From Synechocystis sp. PCC 6714 (GTDB lineage Bacteria > Cyanobacteriota > Cyanobacteriia > Cyanobacteriales > Microcystaceae), in contig NZ_CP007542.1 in the NCBI RefSeq assembly GCF_000478825.2, positions 1,984,001 through 2,048,000 of the forward strand: 64,000 nucleotides of DNA, written 5' to 3'. The notes under the pieces were generated by a model that was not told the origin of the DNA, made no database searches, and worked only from the letters and a program-made list of their open reading frames with translations. The translations under genes and the position numbers were made by a program. Below, piece by piece: positions 45,063-54,546 of the stretch. Every line of letters starts with the position of its first letter. Positions within the stretch are counted from its first letter, which is position 1.

Positions 45063-46019
45063 ATGAAATATTTCCATTTGAGCAATGGGGATCAAATGCC
45101 TGCCCTAGGTCTGGGAACTTGGAAGTCGTCTCCCCAAGTAGTGGGTCAAGCCGTTGAGCAAGCTTTGGACTTGGGATATCGCCACTTTGACTGTGCCGCC
45201 ATCTACAGCAATGAAGAAGAAATTGGAGCCACTTTAGCCAAGGCTTTCACCAAGGGTGTGGTAAAGCGAGAGGATCTCTGGATTACCTCCAAGCTGTGGA
45301 GCAATGCCCATCATCCCGATCGGGTTTTACCGGCTCTCGAAAAAACGTTGCAGGATTTGGGTCTAGATTATTTGGATCTGTATCTAATTCATTGGCCGGT
45401 GGTCATTCAACCTGATGTTGGGTTTCCTGAATCCGGTGATCAGTTGTTGCCATTTACCCAAGCTTCCCTAGAAGGAACATGGCAAGCCTTGGAGAAAGCA
45501 GTTGATTTGGGACTCTGTCGCCATATTGGGGTGTCTAATTTCAGCCTGAAAAAGTTAGAAATGGTCCTGTCCATGGCCCGTATTCGTCCCGCCGCCAATC
45601 AGGTGGAGCTTCACCCTTATCTCCAGCAATCAGATTTACTGACGTTTGCTGAGTCCCAAAACATTTTACTAACGAGTTATTCTCCCCTTGGCTCTGGCGA
45701 TCGCCCGGCGGCTTTCCAGAAAGCAGCAGAACCAAAATTACTAACTGACCCAGTGATTAATGGGATTGCGGCTGAACAGGGATATAGTGCAGCCCAAGTC
45801 CTTTTAGCCTGGGCCATTCAACGGGGAACCCCGACCATTCCGAAGTCGGTTAATCCTGAACGACTACAACAGAATTTGAACGCGGCAGATATCACCCTGA
45901 CCGATGCCCAAATGGCGAAAATTGCTCTACTAGACCGTCATTATCGCTACGTGTCAGGAGAATTTTGGACAATACCAGGGAGCCCCTATACGTTACAGAA
46001 TCTATGGGATGAAATCTGA
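45063..46019 (+). CDS. Aldo/keto reductase
   Basis: A 318-aa NADPH-dependent reductase. The catalytic tetrad is visible: Asp and Tyr in FDCAAIYSNEEEIG, Lys in TSKLWSNAHH, His in YLIHWPVV. The NADPH-binding end IPKSVNPERLQQN is intact. The start is the ATG at 45063 (MKYFHLSNGDQMPALGLG), preceded by AGGA; 39 extra upstream codons are rejected. The length and GDQMPALGLGTW start fit the AKR fold. It lies 88 bp before the class I aldolase on the same strand. The substrate is probably an aldehyde or sugar aldehyde. Confidence 0.93.
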   Translation: MKYFHLSNGDQMPALGLGTWKSSPQVVGQAVEQALDLGYRHFDCAAIYSNEEEIGATLAKAFTKGVVKREDLWITSKLWSNAHHPDRVLPALEKTLQDLGLDYLDLYLIHWPVVIQPDVGFPESGDQLLPFTQASLEGTWQALEKAVDLGLCRHIGVSNFSLKKLEMVLSMARIRPAANQVELHPYLQQSDLLTFAESQNILLTSYSPLGSGDRPAAFQKAAEPKLLTDPVINGIAAEQGYSAAQVLLAWAIQRGTPTIPKSVNPERLQQNLNAADITLTDAQMAKIALLDRHYRYVSGEFWTIPGSPYTLQNLWDEI

Positions 46020-46107
46020 ACTGGAGAGCCATAAACAACCCGGTCTTACCTACGATATTTCCTCATTAAAATGTTAGAGAAACTTACCGCAAAAGGAAGG
46101 AAGCGTG

Positions 46108-47007
46108 ATGACTCTCAAACTGAACCAGGAACAACTGGAAAAAATGAAATCCCATCCTGGTTTCATTGCCGCCTTGGATCAAAGTGGAGGTAGCACACCG
46201 GTCGCGTTGGCCCATTACGGAATTGAACCGGATACCTACTCTGGTGAGGACGAGATGTTTGCACTAGTGCATGAAATGCGGACCCGGATCATGACTAGTC
46301 CAGGCTTCACTGGGGAGCGGATTTTGGCAGCAATCTTATTTGAGGACACCATGGACCGGGAAGTTGAGGGACAGCCCACGGCCAACTACCTTTGGAAGCA
46401 GAAACAAATTGTGCCGATTCTGAAAGTAGACAAGGGACTGGCCGAAGAGAAGGATGGAAGCCAGTTGATGAAGCCCATACCTCAGCTTGACGAGCTGCTG
46501 ATTAAGGCCAGGAAAAAAGGCATCTTCGGTACCAAAATGCGGTCGTTTATCAAACAGGCCAATGCCTCTGGTATCGAGGCGATCGTAAACCAACAATTCG
46601 AGTTAGCCCAGCAAATCATTGCCGCCGGACTGGTGCCAATCATTGAACCGGAGGTGGACATTCACTGCCCAGAGAAAGCTCAGGCAGAAACGCTACTCAA
46701 GGCTGCCATTCTGAAACATCTCGACCAATTAGCCGAAGGACAGTGGGTGATGCTCAAACTCACCCTGCCGGAGCAAGACAACTTCTATACAGATTGCATC
46801 GAACGGGCCAATGTCTTGAGAGTGGTTGCTTTGTCGGGGGGCTACTCCCAAGCGGAAGCCAATGAACGTCTATGCAGGAACCACGGCGTCATAGCAAGCT
46901 TTTCACGAGCCTTGACCGAGGGACTGACGGCCCAGCAAAATGATGCTGAGTTCAATGCTACGTTGGACAAATCCATTGAAAAAATCTATCAGGCATCGAT
47001 CACATAA
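46108..47007 (+). CDS. Fructose-bisphosphate aldolase class I
   Basis: A 299-aa Schiff-base aldolase of the bacterial class I type. N-terminal [39 protein letters not shown] and [12 protein letters not shown] are recognisable family blocks, with active-site lysines among the conserved Lys residues. AAGGAAGGAAG precedes the ATG at 46108; a GTG directly before it could also be used. Cytoplasmic, glycolysis/Calvin cycle. It is most likely a single gene. Confidence 0.92.
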   Translation: MTLKLNQEQLEKMKSHPGFIAALDQSGGSTPVALAHYGIEPDTYSGEDEMFALVHEMRTRIMTSPGFTGERILAAILFEDTMDREVEGQPTANYLWKQKQIVPILKVDKGLAEEKDGSQLMKPIPQLDELLIKARKKGIFGTKMRSFIKQANASGIEAIVNQQFELAQQIIAAGLVPIIEPEVDIHCPEKAQAETLLKAAILKHLDQLAEGQWVMLKLTLPEQDNFYTDCIERANVLRVVALSGGYSQAEANERLCRNHGVIASFSRALTEGLTAQQNDAEFNATLDKSIEKIYQASIT

Positions 47008-47230
47008 TCTGTGGTATGGCAAAGATCAGGACAGTTAGGACTAAAAATCACTGAAAACCTCTCTAAATTAAGGGTTTTAAAATTGAAAATGCCCTAAATA
47101 GCTCACTTTTTGCTATAGGTGACAGGTGAAATTGGCTCCTGCCTTCCTCTCGTCTGACTTAAAAACTTAAAAAAAGGATGAATTAATAAAAAAAGAAGTA
47201 CATTTAGTTGGGTAACTCAAGATTTTCCCC

Positions 47231-47755
47231 ATGATCACAACAGCGTATATCGTTTGTGGGAGTCCCGGTGCTGGAAAAACCTCCTATGGCAAAGAGCTAG
47301 CCAAACTAAAGCAAGCTACTTTCCTTGATATCGATACGGTAACGGAACGCCTTGTGAAGTTATCCCTTGAACTGTCAGGAAAAGATGCCAATGATCGAGA
47401 CAGTTCTTATTTTAAGACCCATTTTAGGAACCCAATTTATGAGCAACTGTTTGACATCGCCCAAGACAACCTAGCTTGGAATAATGTGGTCATAACAGGG
47501 CCTTTTACCAAAGAAATCAAAGACCCAGACTGGACAAATAAGCTATCAACTCGCTTTGGAACTGCTGTTGAAGTTCATTATGTCTTTTGTCCACCTTCGA
47601 TTCGAGAAGTCCGAATTAGACAGCGGAATAATCCTAGGGACATGGCCAAGTTGGCCTCTTGGGAAGACTACTTAGGATATTACGAGTCAGAACCACCACC
47701 AGCCTGTGAGCATATCTTGGTTGACAATACTTTTGACCGAGAAATCAATCAATGA
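47231..47755 (+). CDS. P-loop AAA/zeta-toxin-like kinase
   Basis: A 174-aa P-loop protein. Walker A is GSPGAGKTSYGKELA at residues 10-24; FLDIDTVTERL has the acidic pair typical of small-molecule kinases; REVRIRQRNNPRDMAKLASW resembles the lid with Arg fingers. The family includes zeta toxins and nucleoside- or chloramphenicol-type phosphotransferases. Its stop codon overlaps the start of the TnpB relic, so its 3' end may have been trimmed by insertion. The substrate is unknown. Confidence 0.8.
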   Translation: MITTAYIVCGSPGAGKTSYGKELAKLKQATFLDIDTVTERLVKLSLELSGKDANDRDSSYFKTHFRNPIYEQLFDIAQDNLAWNNVVITGPFTKEIKDPDWTNKLSTRFGTAVEVHYVFCPPSIREVRIRQRNNPRDMAKLASWEDYLGYYESEPPPACEHILVDNTFDREINQ

Positions 47756-48207
47756 GGAATTCTGCTACGGCGGATTTCATAAAAAATTGCCATTTCAAAC
47801 TGGCTCGTCAACTCTGCGACCAGGGGGATTCCGTGTTTGTGGAAGACTTAGACTTTCCCTTCATGGCCAAGGAAGTGCTGAGCAACCACACTCTTGACAC
47901 TGGCTTGGAGCAATTTATTAATCAAATCCTATTTTTAGGTTTGTTTTCAAAGGGGGGTATTCTACAGCAAGATAGATCCCAGGGGGACTAGCCAACAATG
48001 TCCTGATTGTGGAGCTAGAGTGTCTAATAACTTTAGTGCTAAAATACGCCATTACCCTGATTTTAGCTCTGTTAAACCGGGGATATTGCCGCTGCTCAAG
48101 TAATTTGTCCCCGTGGGCAACAGGGAATTGAAAACGTCTGTGGAGTCGAGGTGACAAGGGCTGTGGTAGCAGAGTCTAGTAAACTGGCTGTGAAGCAGAA
48201 ACCTTAA
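47756..48207 (+). pseudogene. TnpB (IS200/IS605) transposon nuclease relic
   Basis: The C-terminal half of a TnpB spread over at least three frames. KLARQLCDQGDSVFVEDLDF holds the RuvC-II Glu, then MAKEVLSNHTLD and FINQIL. After a frameshift come SKIDPRGTSQQCPDCGARVS (half of the zinc ribbon) and SAKIRHYPDF, where the second CPxC pair has become YPDF. A further shift gives DIAAAQVICPRGQQG with the RuvC-III Asp, ending at TAA 48205. RuvC-I and the N-terminus are missing. It cannot be a working nuclease. It sits between the P-loop kinase and the RR-EAL gene, marking the left edge of that insert. Confidence 0.75.
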
Positions 48208-48250
48208 ATTGTGGAGTCTAGGAATCCTCTCCCTTATAGGACGGCGGACG

Positions 48251-49477
48251 ATGTCAACATCAACGGCAAATATGGAGGTTGCTGTGGTGGATAAAACAGA
48301 AATCCCAAGACGTTTGTTGGTCCTTGACGATGAAAACGATGTCGCCGCCACAATTTGCATGATGGCCGCAGCCGCAGACTATGACACTGCCCATATTGAT
48401 GATGCCGACATTTTTCTAGAGAAAGTAATCTCCTGGACACCGACCTATGTGGCGGTGGACTTACGACTAGCGGATCGTGATGGCATAGAAGTCATCCGTA
48501 AACTAGCCGAGATGGAGTGCAAAGCGGCAGTGATCATCATGTCAGGCCTAGGAGGGCGCATATTAGAATCTTCCGCCAGAGCTGTTAGTGAAAACGGACT
48601 GCGGCTTTTGGGTACCCTGTCCAAGCCCTTCTCCCGTGCTCAACTTTTGGAGTTGTTGGCAACGGATACCCATGAAACTCATTCAATCCGGAGATCCCCA
48701 ACTCCTCCTGTTTCCCATGAGCAAATCAGCGATGCACTAAAAGCTTCAGCTTTTATCGCCCACTTTCAGCCCAAAATTTCCTGTCTGACCGGTGAACTGG
48801 TGGGATTTGAATGCCTAGCTCGCTGGCCTCAACAGAACGGCACCATGGTACCTCCGGATCAATTCATTGGTTTGGCTGAGCAGACCGGGCTGATTGATAT
48901 GCTGACCAGGCAAGTTTATGATTACGCCTTAGCTAACTTGCCCCTGCGTAACCATGCATCTCCATTGAAATATGCGTTAAACCTTTCGCCAATTAATTTA
49001 AAGGACACAAACTTTCCCCACTGGTTAAGGAATAAATGCCGCGAGCACAGTGTTAAGCCATCACAAATTATCCTGGAAGTCACAGAAACAGCCAGTATGG
49101 ACAATCCGCTAGCATTATTAGAGCACTTAACGCAGTTTCGCATCCATGGGTTTCAGTTGTCTATTGATGATTTTGGTGTCGGCTACTCCTCCCTTGTCCA
49201 ACTGGCACGGTTACCTTTTTCAGAATTGAAAGTTGACCAAATGTTTGTCAAAACCCTTTCTAGATCCCAAGAGTCCCGGAAAATTGTCACCGCTGTGGTT
49301 GGTCTTGGGAAGTCCATGGGTTTGAACGTAGTGGCGGAGGGGGTGGAAGAGGCCTCTGCTCTGGGCCTATTGCGGGAGCTTGAATGCGACGAAGCCCAAG
49401 GATATTTTATTGGCCGGCCCATGGCTCCTGTTGCCATCAAGGATTGGAATGGAGTACCGCAAAAATGGACATGTTGA
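48251..49477 (+). CDS. Response regulator with EAL output domain
   Basis: A 408-aa protein from the ATG at 48251 (MSTSTANMEV). The receiver domain (residues about 20-145) has RLLVLDDENDVA, the phospho-acceptor Asp in VAVDLRLADRDG, and the Lys of LSKPFS. The EAL domain (about 165-400) reads FECLARW in place of EAL and keeps LNLSPINL, LEVTETAS, IDDFGVGYSS, LKVDQMF, VAEGVEEA and AQGYFIG, so it may hydrolyse c-di-GMP. It overlaps the hybrid histidine kinase by 13 bp, its likely partner. The style is proteobacterial, unlike typical Synechocystis regulators. Confidence 0.9.
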   Translation: MSTSTANMEVAVVDKTEIPRRLLVLDDENDVAATICMMAAAADYDTAHIDDADIFLEKVISWTPTYVAVDLRLADRDGIEVIRKLAEMECKAAVIIMSGLGGRILESSARAVSENGLRLLGTLSKPFSRAQLLELLATDTHETHSIRRSPTPPVSHEQISDALKASAFIAHFQPKISCLTGELVGFECLARWPQQNGTMVPPDQFIGLAEQTGLIDMLTRQVYDYALANLPLRNHASPLKYALNLSPINLKDTNFPHWLRNKCREHSVKPSQIILEVTETASMDNPLALLEHLTQFRIHGFQLSIDDFGVGYSSLVQLARLPFSELKVDQMFVKTLSRSQESRKIVTAVVGLGKSMGLNVVAEGVEEASALGLLRELECDEAQGYFIGRPMAPVAIKDWNGVPQKWTC

Positions 49478-52368
49478 ATCAACCCATGGAGTCTCTATAC
49501 AAAAGACTCTTCAAAGCATCACCGGGTAAAATTCTCGTACTTGAACCGGACAGGTTTGAGATCATTGCCGTCACGGACGAATATCTTAAGGCAACGGTCA
49601 CCAATGAAAGTGATATTGTCGGCAAGACCCTATTTGAGGTATTTCCCGACGATCCTGATGACCCTAAGGCAGATGGGGTCAATAGCTTATTTGCCTCCCT
49701 CCAGCGGGTTGTATCGCTGAAAGCGGCCGATGTAATGACCATACAACGTTATCCCATACGCTTACCCAGTGGTGCGTTTGAAGAAAGATTTTGGAGTCTG
49801 GTAAACAGTCCTGTGTTGGATGAATTCGGAATGGTCGAGTTTATTATGCACAAGGTGGAAGATGTGACGGCGATCGTTCATGAAAATAGTTTTTCTATCC
49901 TTACAGAAAGCACGGACAGCAAAAGCCGCATTGCTCTTCAGGATATTATTTTGCAGGCAAACGAACTAAAACAGACTTTATCAAAATTGCAGGAGCATGA
50001 AGCTCGCATTCGCACTGCGGAGAGGATGCTCAATCTTGGTACTTGGGAATATAACCCCCAGACTGGCAGTCTGAATTGGTCTAGGCAGGTATTTGACATA
50101 TACGATGTAGCCCCTACTCAAAAAGCACTGAATGTTGAAGAATATTTTGCCATGGTCCACCCGGATGATCGAGAAGCATCCATTGCAATTTATCAGTCCT
50201 TTATAGAAGAACATGCTCCCCAAATTGCTTTTGAGCACCGTGTAATCACCCGTGATGGCGATGTTAGGTATGTTAAAGGGGTTGGTGAATTTCATTTAAC
50301 ACCGGACGGGGAAATCGTTGTTGGTTGCGTTCAGGATATTACCTCGTTTATAAGAAATCGCGACAAACTTACCCAGGCAGAATACCTATTACGTCTAGCT
50401 GGTGAGAAAGCCCGGCTAGGGGGCTGGCGGGTCGAACTCGATCCCCTGGTGGTCACTTGGACGTCGGAGACTGCGGCGATTCACGGTATGCCAGCCGGTT
50501 ACTCCCCCCCCGATGTTGCCACAGCAGTTCAGTTTTATGTGCCCGAATTTCGTGAATTGATTATGGGAGCTTTTGAACGTTGTGTTCAGCAGGGTGAGGC
50601 TTTTGATGTCATCTGTCAACTTCAAACACCTGACGGGCGAAGACCTTGGATACGGGCCATTGGCGAGGCCGAACGGGATACCCAAGGCAAAGTGATTGTT
50701 GTGCAGGGCGCATTTCAGGATATTTCGACCTTACGCGAGGCCCAGGAACGTTTTCAGTTAATATCCAAAGCCACCAATGATGTGATCTGGGACTGGAATT
50801 TTGCCACCAATCAAGTCTGGTGGAATGACTCCATGACGGATGTATTTGGGTATTCTTTATCGAGTCTTGAGCCTGGGCCAGAATCCTGGACCCTCCGCAT
50901 TCATCCCGATGACCGAGAGCGTGTTCTCCAGAGTATCCACCAAGTTATCGACGGTGAAGATAATTACTGGCAAAGCGATTACCGTTTTATTAGAAGCGAC
51001 GGCCAGTATGCGAACGTCATAGACCGTGGTTTTGTAACCCGTGATGGACAAGGCAAAGCAACCCGTATGGTGGGTAGTCTGCTGGATGTTACTGAGCGCA
51101 TGGCAATGGAACAGAGGTTACGGGAATCTCAAAAACTCGAAGCGGTAGGGCACCTGACTGGGGGGGTGGCCCATGATTTCAACAATTTATTGACGATTAT
51201 TCTGGGGAACGCCGAAATGTTGTCAGAACTGGTGACAGATCCAAACCTACAAAGTATGGCCGAAATGACATTGTCCGCCTCTAAGCGTGGTGCCGAATTA
51301 ACCCGCCATTTGCTGGCATTTGCCCGCCGCCAACCCCTTGATCCCAAAGTGACCGATGTTAATCAGTTGGTGGAGGCGATGTGGGGACTTATTCGTCGAA
51401 CCCTGCCTGAAAATATTGAACTTGAATTTATCCCCGACCCTGACCTAGGTATCACCGAGATCGACGCTGGGGAACTGGAAACGGCATTGTTGAATCTGGT
51501 CGTCAATGCCCGGGATGCCATGCAAGATGGTGGCAAGTTAACCATTGAAACCTCCACTGCGGTGCTAGATAGGGATTACGCCGATCGCCACTCTGAAGTG
51601 ATACCGGGTGAGTATGTAATGATTTGTGTTTCAGATACCGGCATTGGCATGGACGAAGATACGGTAAGTCAGGCCTTTGAACCTTTTTTCACCACTAAAG
51701 CCGTGGGCAAGGGCAGTGGCCTTGGTTTAAGCATGGTCTTTGGTTTTACTAAGCAATCCGGCGGCCATATAAAAATTTATTCTGAACCCGGTGAAGGTAC
51801 ATCGGTCAAACTCTACTTTCCTCGGGCGGGTAGCGCTCAGCAAATAAATTATCAACCGGTGAAGGAATTATTTCCAGAAGGTGGCACGGAGCATATCCTG
51901 ATTGCCGAGGACGACGACCTTGTACTGAAGCATCTTGAGGGTCAGTTACGTTCCCTAGGGTATCGAGTCACAGCCGTCACATCTGGCCCCGATGCGCTAA
52001 AAGCTCTGAGCGTCCATAGCGATGTTAAGCTTCTGCTCACCGACATCATTATGCCCGGCGGCATGAACGGGCGCGAATTGGCTGATCAGTCCCGGGCAAT
52101 ATACCCTAAACTCAAGGTTTTATTTACCTCTGGCTACACCGAGAACGCCATCATTCACCATGGTCGCCTTGATCCAGGGGTGGATCTGCTAAGTAAACCC
52201 TATAATCGTTTAGAATTAGCAACTAAGGTGCGACGGGTGCTGGATAAAGACCTGGACGCAACCACTTACGGCGATTCTTCATCCAGTCAGGACTTTGAGA
52301 TCTTCCCATCAAAGTCACAGCCAAAAATTGACCAACAGAATTTACCTCAGAGGAGAGACAGGAACTAA
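49465..52368 (+). CDS. Hybrid sensor histidine kinase with four PAS-like domains
   Basis: A 967-aa soluble two-component kinase. From the ATG at 49465: an N-terminal PAS (KILVLEPDRFEIIAVTDEYL), a coiled coil, a second PAS (TWEYNPQTGSLNWS), a third (LGGWRVELDPLVVTW), a fourth (DVIWDWNFATNQVWW), then HisKA with its phospho-His in GGVAHDFNNLLTII (about residue 569), the ATPase domain (LVVNARDAMQDGG, SDTGIGMDED, GSGLGLSMVFGF) and a C-terminal receiver with Asp in LLTDIIMPGG (about 857). It has no membrane segment. Translation is coupled to the RR-EAL gene. The HDFNNLL type is common in proteobacteria; no perfect HIP1 site lies in it, supporting transfer. Confidence 0.92.
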   Translation: MDMLNQPMESLYKRLFKASPGKILVLEPDRFEIIAVTDEYLKATVTNESDIVGKTLFEVFPDDPDDPKADGVNSLFASLQRVVSLKAADVMTIQRYPIRLPSGAFEERFWSLVNSPVLDEFGMVEFIMHKVEDVTAIVHENSFSILTESTDSKSRIALQDIILQANELKQTLSKLQEHEARIRTAERMLNLGTWEYNPQTGSLNWSRQVFDIYDVAPTQKALNVEEYFAMVHPDDREASIAIYQSFIEEHAPQIAFEHRVITRDGDVRYVKGVGEFHLTPDGEIVVGCVQDITSFIRNRDKLTQAEYLLRLAGEKARLGGWRVELDPLVVTWTSETAAIHGMPAGYSPPDVATAVQFYVPEFRELIMGAFERCVQQGEAFDVICQLQTPDGRRPWIRAIGEAERDTQGKVIVVQGAFQDISTLREAQERFQLISKATNDVIWDWNFATNQVWWNDSMTDVFGYSLSSLEPGPESWTLRIHPDDRERVLQSIHQVIDGEDNYWQSDYRFIRSDGQYANVIDRGFVTRDGQGKATRMVGSLLDVTERMAMEQRLRESQKLEAVGHLTGGVAHDFNNLLTIILGNAEMLSELVTDPNLQSMAEMTLSASKRGAELTRHLLAFARRQPLDPKVTDVNQLVEAMWGLIRRTLPENIELEFIPDPDLGITEIDAGELETALLNLVVNARDAMQDGGKLTIETSTAVLDRDYADRHSEVIPGEYVMICVSDTGIGMDEDTVSQAFEPFFTTKAVGKGSGLGLSMVFGFTKQSGGHIKIYSEPGEGTSVKLYFPRAGSAQQINYQPVKELFPEGGTEHILIAEDDDLVLKHLEGQLRSLGYRVTAVTSGPDALKALSVHSDVKLLLTDIIMPGGMNGRELADQSRAIYPKLKVLFTSGYTENAIIHHGRLDPGVDLLSKPYNRLELATKVRRVLDKDLDATTYGDSSSSQDFEIFPSKSQPKIDQQNLPQRRDRN

Positions 52369-52570
52369 GCGCCCTGCGTGAAGGTAATAGATGGCAGTCC
52401 TGTCAACCCCAGCAAAAAAAATTCGCGTTACCATTGAGGGCAACAAAATTGGACTTGGGTAGTCTAGATTTCCCAGTCCCCTTGGGGGAAAGTCCCTGTT
52501 TTGGCCAAGACCCATAACTCTGGGAGCTTTGGCATTGTTGTTGTTGTTGCCACGAGGCGAAATTTTTGTT

Positions 52571-52906
52571 ATGCACTATACCTTTGATATTTTGGGGGTA
52601 ACACCGGTTTTCACCTTTTTTAACTATCAACAAGAGGTAGAAAATAATCCCCGCCGCAGTATGGCTTACCTGGGCAGTCCCGAATGCACTTTGGACGGTC
52701 TAATTCAAGCCACGGAATTAATTCCCGAAAAACCTGATTGGGACTGGGACGCAGTGGTAAAAACCATGGTCAATTTTTGGCTACACCACGAACCCAATAT
52801 CCAAGCCTGGCGACGGGAAATGGCCAGCTTTAGTGAAGCGACTCTACTGGTGGCCCGGGTAGCAAATACCCAAGTTCTTCGTCAACAGTTTGAGGCCCTG
52901 CTCTAA
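52571..52906 (+). CDS. Conserved cyanobacterial protein, function unknown
   Basis: A 111-aa protein from the ATG at 52571 (MHYTFDILGVTPVFTFFNYQ). Trp-rich acidic middle (PEKPDWDWDAVVKTMVNFWL) and a helical end; no membrane segment or known motif. The added upstream frame (14 residues) is rejected as it lacks family support. It precedes the CocE-type hydrolase by 5 bp, so the two are probably co-transcribed. I do not recognise the family by name. Confidence 0.75.
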   Translation: MHYTFDILGVTPVFTFFNYQQEVENNPRRSMAYLGSPECTLDGLIQATELIPEKPDWDWDAVVKTMVNFWLHHEPNIQAWRREMASFSEATLLVARVANTQVLRQQFEALL

Positions 52907-52911
52907 TTACT

Positions 52912-54546
52912 TTGAGTGCCATCCAACCCATTTGCCAATCTATGGTCACCAGGGATGGGGTCCGCTTAGATAGTGATCTGTACTATCCCAACTCCGGTGG
53001 ACCATGGCCGGCCCTGTTGATGCGGCAACCCTATGGCCGCCGTTTGGCTTCAACCCTGGTGTACGCCCATCCCCATTGGTACGCTTCCCAGGGTTATTTG
53101 GTGGTTATCCAAGATGTGCGGGGTCGGGGCAGTTCGGAGGGAGAGTTTGACCTATTTGCCCGTGAGGTGGAAGACGGGAAGGACTGCCTTGATTGGGTGA
53201 GCCAATTGCCCCAATGCGACGGCTCCGTGGCCATGTACGGCTTTTCCTACCAGGGTATGACCCAACTTTACGCGGCGGCCAACCACCATCCCTGTCTGAA
53301 AACCATTTGTCCGGCCATGATCGCCTGGGACTTGTACCAGGATTGGGCCTACGAGAATGGGGCGTTTTGTCTGCAAAATAATCTTGGCTGGGCCCTACAG
53401 TTGGCGGCAGATTCAGCTAAACATCGGAGAGATGGGGCAACTTTTCAACAATTAATGCGCCTAGCAAGAAGTTACGATTTTTCTGATGTCCAACCAGCTA
53501 TTCCCGATCGCCTGGGGGAGTTGGCCCCGGATTCTTTTTACCATCAATGGATTAGTCAACCGCCAGAAGCAGATTATTGGCAGTGGCGATCGCCGGATAA
53601 GCGATGGCAAATTAGGGAAAAAGTTGATATTCCCGTGTTGCAAATTGGTGGCTGGTTTGACCCCCATCTACGGGGCAATTTGCGTTTATATCAAGCATTG
53701 AAAAAACATGGTATTAAGCAAAAATTGGTGGTGGGGCCCTGGGGTCATTTTCCCTGGGGCAGTGGGGCCGGGGAACAAAATTATGGTGACTCCGCTATCA
53801 GTGCGATGGATAGGTTGCAACTGGCCTGGTTTGATCATTTCCTCAAAGGCCAAGGGCCTCACTTTGATTCGGCTAGTTTAGAGTTATTCGATCTAGGCAT
53901 CAAACAATGGCGGTACTTAACCGATTGGCCTTCCACCCAACAAAGCTGGTTTTTGCAATGTTCCGGTTTAGGCACCACCCAGGGTAGTGCTTTAACCCCA
54001 GAAGTTCCGGCCCAGGAAAAGTTAACAGAGGTAGTTAACGATGTGTGGGTGCACGACCCCTGGCGGCCAGTAACCAGTTTTGGAGGTCACAGCGGCTATC
54101 CCCAAGGAATGAAGGAACGCAGTCAAGTGGATGATCGCAGTGATGTGGTCACCTACACCTCTGAGCCTTTAACCGAGAATTTAACTATCTGCGGTGTTCC
54201 CAAAATTTTCCTTACGGTGGAATCCGATCGCCTTAGCTTCGATGTGGCGGTTAGTCTAGCTCAAGTTACTAATACCGGGGAAGTTTTTGCCCTAAGCCAT
54301 GGTTACTGTACTAGCTGCGAGCAAAAAGCTAATTTGGAAATTTTTCTCCAGGCAATTTGTGTAACATTGTCCCCTGGCGATCGCCTGCGAATTAGTTTAG
54401 CTGGGGCAAGTTTTCCTGCCTATGCTGTTAACCCTGGCACGGGAGAAAAGGCAATTTTTACTAGGCTAATAGACCAACAAATTATCACGGTAGCTTTAGT
54501 TAACAATGGCAACGTAAATAATTATCTACGTTTACCCACCCTTTAA
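52912..54546 (+). CDS. CocE/NonD-type alpha/beta hydrolase (X-Pro peptidase family)
   Basis: A 544-aa serine hydrolase. The N-terminal domain starts MVTRDGVRLDSDLYYPNSGG; the nucleophile Ser is in MYGFSYQGMTQL (GxSxxG); Asp lies in IGGWFDPHLRG and the His in WGHFPWG. The C-terminal jelly-roll part is complete. Family members are dipeptidyl peptidases or acyl hydrolases such as cocaine esterase; the natural substrate here is unknown. Start TTG at 52912, 5 bp after the small gene before it. Its 3' end overlaps convergent rnhB by 15 bp. Confidence 0.88.
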   Translation: MSAIQPICQSMVTRDGVRLDSDLYYPNSGGPWPALLMRQPYGRRLASTLVYAHPHWYASQGYLVVIQDVRGRGSSEGEFDLFAREVEDGKDCLDWVSQLPQCDGSVAMYGFSYQGMTQLYAAANHHPCLKTICPAMIAWDLYQDWAYENGAFCLQNNLGWALQLAADSAKHRRDGATFQQLMRLARSYDFSDVQPAIPDRLGELAPDSFYHQWISQPPEADYWQWRSPDKRWQIREKVDIPVLQIGGWFDPHLRGNLRLYQALKKHGIKQKLVVGPWGHFPWGSGAGEQNYGDSAISAMDRLQLAWFDHFLKGQGPHFDSASLELFDLGIKQWRYLTDWPSTQQSWFLQCSGLGTTQGSALTPEVPAQEKLTEVVNDVWVHDPWRPVTSFGGHSGYPQGMKERSQVDDRSDVVTYTSEPLTENLTICGVPKIFLTVESDRLSFDVAVSLAQVTNTGEVFALSHGYCTSCEQKANLEIFLQAICVTLSPGDRLRISLAGASFPAYAVNPGTGEKAIFTRLIDQQIITVALVNNGNVNNYLRLPTL

